DNA of 38,343 nt from Bacillota bacterium. GTDB lineage: Bacteria > Bacillota > Clostridia > Oscillospirales > Oscillospiraceae. How positions within the stretch are numbered: position 1 is the stretch's first letter; every line of letters starts with the position of its first letter. The stretch covers positions 1 through 38,343 of the forward strand of contig JAJQFT010000082.1 of the NCBI GenBank assembly GCA_021200975.1. Reading direction: 5' to 3'. The position numbers and the translations under genes were made by a program. Shown here piece after piece: positions 30,631-38,343 of this stretch. The notes beneath the pieces were generated by a model. The model was not told the DNA's origin, did not search any database, and saw nothing but the letters and a program-made list of their open reading frames with translations.

Positions 30631-32640
30631 ATGAGCAAGAGGATCCAGCGGCTGCTTTGGCCGAAGCTTTGGATGTACTTTGCCATCATGGTTCTGTTTT
30701 CGGCGGCGGCGCTGGCCATGCAGCAATATCTGCTCGGCGGCATCGAGGCCGCAGTAACGGCGCTCGCCATCGGGGTGCACCTGCTGCTGCGGCAGCAGCG
30801 GCACCGGGAGGTCAACCGCTACGCCAGGGAGCTGCTGCGGCAGCACCCGGAAATCGGCGGCACCGACGCGCCCTTCCCTATGATGCTCATCCGCATGGGC
30901 GACAATACCATCGTATGGGTCAACGACGCTTTCCGCGACCTCACCAGCTTTGAGGAGCACTACCTCGAGCAGCCGCTATTTCAGCTCCTGCCGCAGTGCA
31001 GCACTGACTGGCTTGCCTCCGGCAAGACCGAGTCGCCCTACGACCTCACCATCGGCGCGCGCCGCTACCGCGTGCACGGTATGCTCGTCCGCTCCGGCGG
31101 GACGGAGGACGCCCTGCTCGGCGTATTGTACTTTGCCGACCTCACAGAGCTTTATCAGGTGCGGGATGAATACATCCGCTCCCGCCCGGTGGTGGGCATT
31201 ATCCTCGTGGACAACTACGACGAAATGACCAAAAATCTCACCGAGGGCGCAATCTCCAGCCTCAACGCGCGCATCAACAACGTCATCACAAGCTGGACAG
31301 AGCCCTACCACGGTCTGCTGCGCGCGCTGGAGCGCAACCGCTTCCTGCTCCTGTTTGAAAAGCGGGATCTGAACCGCGCTATCGAGAATAAATTCTCCAT
31401 CCTAGAGCAGATTCATAAGGTGGAGAGCCCCTCCGGGCTGCACGCCTCCATCTCATTCGGCATGGGGCTGGAGGGCGCGAGCTTTGAGGAGGACTACAAT
31501 TTTGCCTCTCTTTCAGTGGAAATGGCGCTCAGCCGCGGCGGCGACCAGGCCGTTATTAAGGACCGGCTGAACTTCACCTTCTACGGCGGCCGAAGCAAGG
31601 AGGCCGACAATCGCTCGATGGTGCGCTCGCGCATTACGGCCGGCTCGATGATGGAGCTTTTCAGCCAGAGCAGCAGCATCTTCGTCATGGGACACGCCAA
31701 TGCGGACATGGACGCAGTTGGCGCGGCAATGGGCATCTGCTGCATGGCGCGCAAGGCCGGAAAACGGGCATACATTGTTCTGGACCTTGCGCACAATATG
31801 TCCGAAAAGCTGATTGCGCAGATTCGCGCCGTCCCGGAATACAAGGAGGTCTTTATCTCCGGGCAGGACGCGCTGCTGATGTGCGACAGCCGCAGCACCC
31901 TTGTGGTGGTGGATACCAACCGCCCGGCGCAGGTGGAGTATAGGCCGCTTCTGGAATCCATTTCCAAGGTCTGCGTGGTGGATCACCACCGCCGCGCGGC
32001 AGATTTCATCGACCCGGTGGTGGTAACGCTGCACGAGCCCTACGCCTCCTCCGCCTCCGAGCTGGTCACCGAGCTGCTGCAATACTCCGTAGAGAAGAGC
32101 GATGTGCTGCCTATTGAGGCAATCAGCCTGCTGGCGGGCATCGTGCTCGATACCAAGAGCTTCCACATCCGCACGGGCGAAAAAACCTTTGAGGCTGCGG
32201 CGGTGCTGCGCCAATGGGGTGCCGACCCGGTGGATGTCAAGCGGCTGCTGCAAAACGATTTTCAGGACACCGTCGCGAAGTACCAAATTATCAAATCCGC
32301 GCGACTGTACCGGCAGGAGATTGCCATCTCCGCGCTCAACGCGCCCACAACGCGCGTGCTGGCCTCGCAGGCCGCCGACGAGCTGCTGAACATCTCCGGC
32401 ATTACCGCCTCGTTTGTGCTGTTCCCGGATGGGGACTTTGTCTACATCTCCGCCAGGAGCATCGGCAGCGCGAATGTGCAGCTGATTCTGGAGCCGCTTG
32501 GCGGCGGTGGGAACGCGGCGGGCGCCGGGGCGCAGATTGTCCATTCCAATGTTAAGGACGTGCTCGACCGGCTGGTTGCGTCCATCGATGAATTCTACGA
32601 TTCCAAAGGTACCACATCGTCAGGGGAGGAAATAAAATGA
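30631..32640 (+). CDS. gdpP: c-di-AMP phosphodiesterase GdpP
   Basis: A 669-aa membrane phosphodiesterase that hydrolyses c-di-AMP to pApA. Order: two N-terminal membrane helices (about 12-52), a PAS domain (about 75-170), a degenerate GGDEF domain (about 185-310, including SISFGMG), then DHH (GHANADMDAVG near 355, VDHHRRAADF near 450) and DHHA1 with GGGGNAAGAGAQI near 625-637. AAGGAGG lies 9 nt before ATG 30631. It overlaps rplI by 4 bp. It opposes CdaA encoded at 23534-24391. The upstream open frame to 30556 runs through the promoter and is rejected. Confidence 0.96.
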   Translation: MSKRIQRLLWPKLWMYFAIMVLFSAAALAMQQYLLGGIEAAVTALAIGVHLLLRQQRHREVNRYARELLRQHPEIGGTDAPFPMMLIRMGDNTIVWVNDAFRDLTSFEEHYLEQPLFQLLPQCSTDWLASGKTESPYDLTIGARRYRVHGMLVRSGGTEDALLGVLYFADLTELYQVRDEYIRSRPVVGIILVDNYDEMTKNLTEGAISSLNARINNVITSWTEPYHGLLRALERNRFLLLFEKRDLNRAIENKFSILEQIHKVESPSGLHASISFGMGLEGASFEEDYNFASLSVEMALSRGGDQAVIKDRLNFTFYGGRSKEADNRSMVRSRITAGSMMELFSQSSSIFVMGHANADMDAVGAAMGICCMARKAGKRAYIVLDLAHNMSEKLIAQIRAVPEYKEVFISGQDALLMCDSRSTLVVVDTNRPAQVEYRPLLESISKVCVVDHHRRAADFIDPVVVTLHEPYASSASELVTELLQYSVEKSDVLPIEAISLLAGIVLDTKSFHIRTGEKTFEAAAVLRQWGADPVDVKRLLQNDFQDTVAKYQIIKSARLYRQEIAISALNAPTTRVLASQAADELLNISGITASFVLFPDGDFVYISARSIGSANVQLILEPLGGGGNAAGAGAQIVHSNVKDVLDRLVASIDEFYDSKGTTSSGEEIK

Positions 32641-33083
32641 AGGTAATTTTATTGCAGGATATCAAGGGTAAGGGCAAGAAGGGGCAGCTTTTGGAGGTTT
32701 CCGACGGCTACGCCCGCAACTATATGCTGCCCCGGAAAATGGCGATCGAGGCCACGCCCGACGCCATCAACACCATGCGCATGACCGACAAGGCCAACCA
32801 AGAGCGTGTCGCCCGCGAAAAGGCTGAGGCCATGGAGCTTGCCAAAAAGCTGCGCGCAATGACGCTCACCGTAACCGCTAAGGGCGGCGGCGCGGGGCGG
32901 TTATTCGGCTCCGTGACCAATCAGGAGATTGCCGACGCGCTGAAGGCCGCGGAGGGCGTCGCGCTCGACAAGCGAAAAATTCAGATTTCCGAGCCCATCA
33001 AAAATGTAGGCACCTACACCGTCACCTGCAAGCTGGGCTACGAGATTTCCGCCCCGCTGACCGTGAAGATTGTAGAGGGGTAA
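32637..33083 (+). CDS. rplI: 50S ribosomal protein L9
   Basis: A 148-aa protein with the L9 N-terminal MKVILLQDIKGKGKKGQLLEVSDGYARNYMLPRKMA and a C-terminal domain with GGGAGRLFGSVTNQEI and YEISAPLTVKIVEG. It binds 23S rRNA domain V and affects frame maintenance. The ATG overlaps the gdpP stop by 4 bp, and the gdpP-rplI-dnaB order is conserved across Firmicutes. Confidence 0.97.
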   Translation: MKVILLQDIKGKGKKGQLLEVSDGYARNYMLPRKMAIEATPDAINTMRMTDKANQERVAREKAEAMELAKKLRAMTLTVTAKGGGAGRLFGSVTNQEIADALKAAEGVALDKRKIQISEPIKNVGTYTVTCKLGYEISAPLTVKIVEG

Positions 33084-33129
33084 TCCCCCGCCGGCACAAG
33101 CCCAGCATAGACAGATAGAGGGAAAAATC

Positions 33130-34464
33130 ATGGATGAAGACATCTTAAACCGGCAGCAGCCGCAGTCGCTGGAGGCGGAGCAATCCGTCCTTGGCTCGAT
33201 TTTGATTGATAGCCGCTGCGCCGCGGAAGTTATCAATATCCTCAAGCCTGAGGATTTTTACCTGCGGCAGAATCAGGACATTTATGCCGCGGTCTACACC
33301 ATGTTCAATTTCTCCGAGTCCATCGACCCCATCACCGTGCTCGATAAGATGCGCGAGCTCGGCAGCTACACCGACCAGAGCTGGGGCTACATCAAGCAGC
33401 TTATGGAAATTACGCCCACCGCCGCAAATGCCGTGCGCTATGCGAACATCGTGCGTGAAAAGTCGATGCTGCGCGCGCTGGGGCAGGCAGCCGACGAGAT
33501 TACCGACAGCGTCTATGAACCCTCCGGCACCCCGGCGGAGAAGCTGGAATTCGCCGAGCGCAAGATTTACGCCTTGCGCAAGGGGGAACGCGGCGATTCG
33601 CTCGTGCACATCGGCACGGTGCTGCACCAGCTGTTCGACCAGCTCAATGAGCTGGCGCAGTCCGACTCCCCGATTCCCGGTATGTCCACCGGCTTGCAGG
33701 ATCTCGACCGCAAAATCAACGGCCTGAATAACAGCGACCTGATGCTGATCGCCGCGCGGCCGGCGATGGGCAAGACCTCGTTCGCGCTGAATATTGCGCT
33801 GAATGTGGCAAAAAAATACAGCAAAACCGTCGCCTTCTTCTCGCTCGAAATGTCGCGCACACAGCTGGCAATGCGTCTGCTGGCGGGCGAGAGCTTCGTG
33901 GATTTGCAGAAAATGGCCACAGGCAAGCTCTCCGAGGACGAGTGGAGCAAAATGTGCATGGCCTCCGTCGCCCTGTCGCAGACGGATATCCGCGTGGACG
34001 ACAATCCCACCATCACCGTCGCGGAAATCAACGCCAAGTGTCGGCGGCTGGACAATCTGGGGCTTGTGATGATCGACTACCTGCAGCTCATGACCGGCGC
34101 AGGCTATGGAAAAAACAGCGACAACCGCGTAACCGTTGTGGGCGAAATCTCCCGCGCGCTGAAAATCATGGCGAAGGAGCTGAATGTGCCCGTGATTTGC
34201 CTGAGCCAGCTCTCCCGCGCCACCGAAGGGCGCACGGACAAGCGGCCAATTCTCTCCGACCTGCGCGAATCCGGCGCAATTGAGCAGGACGCGGATGAGG
34301 TTCTCTTCCTCTACCGGGACGAATATTACAATCCCGACACCGAGGATAAAAATGTCGCCGAATGCATCGTATCCAAGAACCGCCACGGGGAAATCGGGAC
34401 GGTGAAGCTGCAATGGATCCCGCAGTACACCACCTTTACCGACCGGGAGTGGAAGCATGTATAA
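33130..34464 (+). CDS. dnaB: Replicative DNA helicase
   Basis: A 444-aa ring helicase (DnaC in Bacillus nomenclature). An N-terminal helical domain (NRQQPQSLEAEQSVLGSIL) is followed by the RecA-like C-domain with Walker A ARPAMGKTSFALN near residues 207-216, Walker B LVMIDYLQLM, and the LSQLSRATEGR / LRESGAIEQDADEVLFLYRDEYY region. GAGGG precedes the ATG by about 8 nt. It overlaps tilS by 8 bp. No intein was seen. Confidence 0.97.
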   Translation: MDEDILNRQQPQSLEAEQSVLGSILIDSRCAAEVINILKPEDFYLRQNQDIYAAVYTMFNFSESIDPITVLDKMRELGSYTDQSWGYIKQLMEITPTAANAVRYANIVREKSMLRALGQAADEITDSVYEPSGTPAEKLEFAERKIYALRKGERGDSLVHIGTVLHQLFDQLNELAQSDSPIPGMSTGLQDLDRKINGLNNSDLMLIAARPAMGKTSFALNIALNVAKKYSKTVAFFSLEMSRTQLAMRLLAGESFVDLQKMATGKLSEDEWSKMCMASVALSQTDIRVDDNPTITVAEINAKCRRLDNLGLVMIDYLQLMTGAGYGKNSDNRVTVVGEISRALKIMAKELNVPVICLSQLSRATEGRTDKRPILSDLRESGAIEQDADEVLFLYRDEYYNPDTEDKNVAECIVSKNRHGEIGTVKLQWIPQYTTFTDREWKHV

Positions 34465-35740
34465 GCAGGTGCTAGCCGATGTGCGCGCCTATCGGCTGCT
34501 CGAGCCGGGCGACACGGTCTACGCCGCCGTTTCCGGGGGCGCGGACTCCATCGCGCTTCTATACTGCCTGTACCTGCTGCGCGATAAGCTGGGTATCTCC
34601 CTGAAGGCCGCCCATTTTAACCATCATCTGCGCGGTGAGGCCTCCAACCGGGACGAAGCCTTTGTCCGCGAATTTTGCCAAAAATACGATATTCCACTTA
34701 GTGTCGGCGAGCAGAACGTCGCTCGCGGGAAAAAAGGGCTGGAATGCGCCGCGCGTGAGGCGCGTTACGCCTACTTCCGCACCCTCCCCGGCAAGGTTGC
34801 CACCGCCCACACGGCGGACGATAATGCCGAAACCGTGCTTCTGCACCTTGTGCGCGGCACGGGGCTTAAAGGCTTGGGCGGAATCGCGCTGCAAAGCGGC
34901 TCCCAGCTGCGCCCGATGCTGAATGTAACGCGCGCGCAGGTGGTGGCCTTTCTCGCCGAGTATGCCCTGCCGCACATCGAGGATGAAACAAATGCGGAGG
35001 ACGATTTTCTGCGCAATCGCTTGCGCCACCACGTTCTGCCGCTCCTGTCTGCGGAAAATCCCCGCTTTGCCGAAAATACCTCCCGGATGGCGCAGCGCCT
35101 GCGGCACGATGAGGCCGCGCTTGCCTCGCTTGCGCCGCCCGGGGAGCTTAGCATTTCTCAGCTCCGGGAGCTGCCGGAGGCGGTGCTTACGCGCTACCTC
35201 GAGCAGTTTTTGAGGCGCAGCGGCGTTCCGGAACCGGAGGGCGCCCATCTGGAGGCTGCGAAGCGCCTCGTCGCTTCCGAAAACCCCTCCGCCTTCGCCC
35301 ACTTTCCCGGAAACGTGCGCATTTCCCGGCAGTACGACCGCCTGCTGGCTGCGGAAGATACGCCGCCGCTGGCCGAGCAGTCGCTTCCCCTGCCCGGCAC
35401 GGCGCAGGTGGGCGGCTTCCTCGTGGAGCTTTCGCGTGCCGACGCGCTATGCACCCGCTATGACGCCTTCACCTTTGTTCCGGCGGGCGAGGTTCGTGTG
35501 CGCAGCCGCCAGCCCGGCGATGAGATTCGCCTCCTTGGCGGCAGAAAAAGCCTGAAAAAGCTCCTGATTGACCGTAAGATCCCCGCCGCCCTGCGCGCGC
35601 AGGTGCCGGTGCTGTACGATGACGCGGGAATCATCGGCGTGCTGGGGGTTGCCATGAATCTTGACCGCGCGGCTGCCGCGCTTCCCGCTGCCCTGCTGCG
35701 AGTGAATCCGATTACCGGCTCGGAATCCGAGCCTCTATAA
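34457..35740 (+). CDS. tilS: tRNA(Ile)-lysidine synthetase
   Basis: Converts cytidine 34 of tRNA-Ile(CAU) to lysidine, changing its specificity from Met to Ile. The 427-aa protein has the N-type ATP pyrophosphatase motif SGGADS near residue 28, NHHLRGEASNRDEAFV, and THTADDNAETVL-type sequence (TAHTADDNAETVLLHLVRG), with a C-terminal TilS_C domain (RSRQPGDEIRLLGGRKSLKKLLID). It overlaps the dnaB end by 8 bp and is followed by hpt, the frequent tilS-hpt-ftsH order. Confidence 0.95.
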   Translation: MYKQVLADVRAYRLLEPGDTVYAAVSGGADSIALLYCLYLLRDKLGISLKAAHFNHHLRGEASNRDEAFVREFCQKYDIPLSVGEQNVARGKKGLECAAREARYAYFRTLPGKVATAHTADDNAETVLLHLVRGTGLKGLGGIALQSGSQLRPMLNVTRAQVVAFLAEYALPHIEDETNAEDDFLRNRLRHHVLPLLSAENPRFAENTSRMAQRLRHDEAALASLAPPGELSISQLRELPEAVLTRYLEQFLRRSGVPEPEGAHLEAAKRLVASENPSAFAHFPGNVRISRQYDRLLAAEDTPPLAEQSLPLPGTAQVGGFLVELSRADALCTRYDAFTFVPAGEVRVRSRQPGDEIRLLGGRKSLKKLLIDRKIPAALRAQVPVLYDDAGIIGVLGVAMNLDRAAAALPAALLRVNPITGSESEPL

Positions 35741-35761
35741 AGAAGGGATGATAGAAAACGA

Positions 35762-36304
35762 ATGGACGAACATATTGCGCAAATCCTGCTCACGCAGGAG
35801 CAGATTCGCTCGCGCATTCGCGAGCTGGGGGAAATTCTCTCGCGCGACTACGCGGATAAAGACCCCGTCGTTGTGGGTGTGCTCAAGGGTGTGGTGATCT
35901 TCTTCGCCGACATGGTGCGCGAGCTGAAGATTCCCTGTCAGGTTGATTTTCTCTGCATTTCCTCCTACGAGGGCACGGAATCCACCGGGCAGGTGCGTGT
36001 GAAGATGGATTTGTCCGCCGATATTCGCGGGCGGCACGTTCTAATTCTCGAGGATATTTTCGACACGGGGCACTCGCTGGATTTCACCGTCACGCACCTG
36101 CTGCGCAAGCAGCCCGCCTCGCTGAAAATCTGCACCCTGCTCGACAAACCCGCGCGCCGCGATCCCAGCGTAACACTGCAAGCGGACTATGTCGGCTTCA
36201 CGGTGCCGAATGCCTTCGTGGTCGGCTACGGGCTTGACTATGAGGAGCACTACCGCAATCTACCCTACGTCGGCGTTTTGAAGCCGGAAATCTACGCAAA
36301 TTAA
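35762..36304 (+). CDS. hpt: Hypoxanthine phosphoribosyltransferase
   Basis: Salvages hypoxanthine and guanine to IMP and GMP with PRPP. The 180-aa protein has the PRPP loop VLILEDIFDTGHSL, the flexible-loop region CISSYEGTESTGQVRV, and the C-terminal GYGLDYEEHYRNLPYVGVL. It lies 21 bp after tilS with a modest AAGGG site and 12 bp before ftsH. Products enter the pathway that gmk (20133) continues. Confidence 0.95.
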   Translation: MDEHIAQILLTQEQIRSRIRELGEILSRDYADKDPVVVGVLKGVVIFFADMVRELKIPCQVDFLCISSYEGTESTGQVRVKMDLSADIRGRHVLILEDIFDTGHSLDFTVTHLLRKQPASLKICTLLDKPARRDPSVTLQADYVGFTVPNAFVVGYGLDYEEHYRNLPYVGVLKPEIYAN

Positions 36305-36316
36305 GGAGAACGCATT

Positions 36317-38203
36317 TTGAAAAGAAGAAATTTCATCCCTCTGCTGGTCTACCTTGTCATGCTAGTGCTGTGCTTTTCCATTTTCTTTGGCATCTTTGGC
36401 AGCGACAGCGATGTGCTGACCTATTCCTCGGTGATCGACCTGCTTGAGGCCGAGGCGGTACGCAGCTTCAGCGTCAGCGATGGGAGAATCACCCTCCAGC
36501 TCTGGGAGGCATTGGACGGGCAAACGACCTACGTCGGCGAAATCGCGGATGTGGAAGCCTTCCGTGCGGAAATGGGCGAGCTGATTGCCGAGCAGCACCG
36601 CAACGGGATTCTGGAATACTACAATTATGTCGCCAGCGAAAACCTCTCGGCGTATGATTTCATCCTGCCGATGCTGATTGTGGGCGCGGTCATCCTGCTG
36701 CTCTGGTTCGTCCTCATGGCACGAATCAACGGCAACGCCAACAGCTCCATGAACAATTTCGGCCGGGCGCGTACCTCGCTGGGGCTGCCCGAGGGCAAGA
36801 AGGTCACCTTCGACGACGTCGCTGGTGCGGACGAGGAGAAGCTGGAGCTACAGGAGATTGTCGATTTCCTCAAGGATCCTCAAAAATTCCGGGAAATCGG
36901 CGCGCGGATTCCGCATGGGCTGCTGCTGGTCGGCCCTCCGGGTACCGGCAAGACCCTGCTTGCCCGCGCGGTCGCCGGGGAGGCGGGGGTGCAATTTCTT
37001 TCGATTTCCGGCTCGGATTTTGTGGAAATGTACGTCGGCGTCGGTGCGAGCCGGGTGCGCGACCTGTTCCAGCAAGCGAAGAAAATTGCTCCCGCTATCA
37101 TTTTTATTGACGAAATCGACGCGGTCGGCCGCAAGCGCGGCTCCGGCCTTGGCGGCGGGCACGATGAAAAGGAGCAAACCCTCAACCAGCTTCTCGTGGA
37201 GATGGACGGCTTCGAGCGCTCAGAGGGTGTGATCGTCCTCGCCGCAACCAACCGACCGGATATTCTTGACCCCGCGCTGCTGCGCCCCGGCCGCTTCGAC
37301 CGGCAGGTGTATATCGGCACGCCAGACAGCAAGGGGCGCGAGGAAATTCTGCGGGTACACGCCCGCAGCAAGCAGCTCGATAGCAGCGTCGATTTGAAAA
37401 CCGTCGCGATGGCCACCGCCGGCTTCACCGGCGCGGACTTGAGCAACCTGCTCAACGAGGCTGCGATTCTCGCGGCGCGGCACGACCGCCCGGTGCTGAC
37501 GATGGAGGATCTCAATGAGGCGATGATGAAAATCCTTGCCGGGCCGGAAAAGCGCAGCCGCGTGCGGCTGAAGCGGGACCAACACCTTACGGCGGTACAC
37601 GAGGCAGGTCACGCCGTGGCAATGTACAACCTGCCCACGCATGATCCCGTGCGGCAAATCAGCATCATTCCGCGCGGGCAGGCGCTGGGGCTTACGTGGA
37701 GCCAGCCGAACGAGGAATCCTCCCACATGACCCGCAACGAAATGTACGAGAAGATTGTAGGCTTGCTCGGCGGCCGTGTGGCGGAGGAGCTGTTCCTTGG
37801 CGACATCTCCACCGGCGCAAGCAACGACATTGACCGTGCCTCCAAGCTTGCGCGCGATATGGTGGCGCGCTACGGCATGAACAAGGCGCTCGGCACCGTG
37901 AGCTACATTTCCAACGATGAGGTGTTCATCGGCCGCGACTACGAGAAAACCAAGAGCTACTCCGAGGAGGTCGCCGGAACCATCGATGAGGAGGTCAAGA
38001 AGCTCATCGACCGCGCCTATTCCCACTGTGCCGAAATCCTGCGACGGGATTCGGAAAAGCTTCAGGCGGTCGTGGACTTCCTGATGGCGCACGAAACGAT
38101 GACCGGCGAGCAGTTCGCCGCCTGCATGGAGGGCAGGCCGATTGCCGAGGCGTCCTCCACCTCCCTGCTCGATGCGCTGCCCGAGGACGGCAAGAGCGAG
38201 TAG
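36317..38203 (+). CDS. ftsH: ATP-dependent zinc metalloprotease FtsH
   Basis: A 628-aa membrane AAA protease that degrades damaged membrane and regulatory proteins. Two membrane helices (about 8-27 and 113-135) flank a short outer domain. The AAA module has GPPGTGKT near 205-212, [13 protein letters not shown] near 262-274, and the second region of homology with [19 protein letters not shown]. The zinc motif HEAGH is near 428. The start is a TTG at 36317 with AAGGAG 8 nt upstream, giving [10 protein letters not shown]. It ends the operon, 89 bp before the terminal repeat. No clear terminator is visible after it. Confidence 0.96.
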   Translation: MKRRNFIPLLVYLVMLVLCFSIFFGIFGSDSDVLTYSSVIDLLEAEAVRSFSVSDGRITLQLWEALDGQTTYVGEIADVEAFRAEMGELIAEQHRNGILEYYNYVASENLSAYDFILPMLIVGAVILLLWFVLMARINGNANSSMNNFGRARTSLGLPEGKKVTFDDVAGADEEKLELQEIVDFLKDPQKFREIGARIPHGLLLVGPPGTGKTLLARAVAGEAGVQFLSISGSDFVEMYVGVGASRVRDLFQQAKKIAPAIIFIDEIDAVGRKRGSGLGGGHDEKEQTLNQLLVEMDGFERSEGVIVLAATNRPDILDPALLRPGRFDRQVYIGTPDSKGREEILRVHARSKQLDSSVDLKTVAMATAGFTGADLSNLLNEAAILAARHDRPVLTMEDLNEAMMKILAGPEKRSRVRLKRDQHLTAVHEAGHAVAMYNLPTHDPVRQISIIPRGQALGLTWSQPNEESSHMTRNEMYEKIVGLLGGRVAEELFLGDISTGASNDIDRASKLARDMVARYGMNKALGTVSYISNDEVFIGRDYEKTKSYSEEVAGTIDEEVKKLIDRAYSHCAEILRRDSEKLQAVVDFLMAHETMTGEQFAACMEGRPIAEASSTSLLDALPEDGKSE

Positions 38204-38292
38204 ACAAAAGTTTTTCTCCCGCCTAACGCATTGACCTCTGCTGATTTTCGGCGAATCGGAAAGCAGTTGCAGGAAAAGCACAGAAAGAAAAA

Positions 38293-38341
38293 AGGTTCTA
38301 TAATAAATGTTGGGGTCAGGTGTGAGCCTGACCCCATGAAT
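38293..38341 (-). repeat. Palindromic terminal repeat, right copy
   Basis: An exact inverted copy of bases 6-54. The hairpin arms are GGGGTCAGG (38312-38320) and CCTGACCCC (38327-38335) with loop TGTGAG, preceded by the conserved A+T-rich flank (38293-38311). It lies 89 bp after the ftsH stop, and the contig stops 2 bases beyond it. Inverted rather than direct orientation rules out a simple circular overlap. Confidence 0.85.
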
Positions 38342-38343
38342 CT

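Noticed and set aside
38238..38266. Possible stem CTGCT/AGCAG after ftsH as its terminator
   Set aside because: The arms are only 5 bp with an uneven inner pairing and no T-run follows, so termination is not supported.
6..38341. The whole window as one composite mobile element bounded by inverted repeats
   Set aside because: The content is essential core genes in conserved order, there is no transposase or integrase, and palindromic repeats at contig ends are more simply explained by assembly breaks.

Overview
The window looks like a chromosomal contig from a G+C-rich, spore-forming, anaerobic Firmicute, most likely a gut Clostridia of the Oscillospiraceae/Ruminococcaceae type. The reasons are: typical low-GC-lineage gene orders (yicC-remA-gmk-rpoZ-priA-def-fmt-rsmB-rlmN-stp-prkC-rsgA; gdpP-rplI-dnaB), sporulation-type proteins (a SPOCS/LysM protein, and a SpoIID-like protein with peptidoglycan-binding domains), both c-di-AMP enzymes, RNase J, and strong Shine-Dalgarno sites. 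The genus is an inference and cannot be fixed from the sequence alone. Both ends carry the same 49-bp palindromic repeat in opposite orientation, which suggests the contig ends at copies of an interspersed repeat.

Layout. 1-1.8 kb: accessory and visibly less G+C-rich, with a 39-codon peptide gene and an AAA ATPase with a DUF4143 domain, behind a good promoter with a tandem 17-bp direct repeat next to it. 1.8-3.6 kb: asnB on the minus strand. 3.7-6.4 kb, plus strand: a putative spore/cortex cluster (a frameshifted small protein, a carboxypeptidase-regulatory-like small protein, a SpoIID-like peptidoglycan-binding protein, and a second peptidoglycan-binding protein), with a hairpin that buries a ribosome binding site. 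6.4-7.2 kb: pgsA with its own promoter and a shared terminator. 7.2-9.8 kb, minus strand: a SPOCS/LysM protein, a 49-aa membrane peptide, and mntP behind a yybP-ykoY manganese riboswitch.

9.8-24.5 kb, minus strand: fifteen tightly packed genes that probably start at one promoter (24453-24481): cdaA-cdaR-rseC-like-yicC-remA-gmk-rpoZ-priA-def-fmt-rsmB-rlmN-stp-prkC-rsgA. This joins c-di-AMP synthesis, nucleotide metabolism, replication restart, N-terminal formyl handling, rRNA modification and Ser/Thr phosphorylation signalling. 24.5-25.9 kb: a DUF3343 protein and a cysteine desulfurase. 25.9-30.4 kb, minus strand: an operon rnjA-murD-ispD-ispF with a clear promoter, a structured leader and a terminator.

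30.5-38.2 kb, plus strand: gdpP-rplI-dnaB-tilS-hpt-ftsH from one promoter. GdpP degrades the c-di-AMP made by CdaA, so the second messenger's synthesis and breakdown lie about 6 kb apart in divergently oriented operons. No rRNA, tRNA, CRISPR array, prophage or transposase gene was seen. The large open frames antisense to most core genes are by-products of high G+C codon usage.
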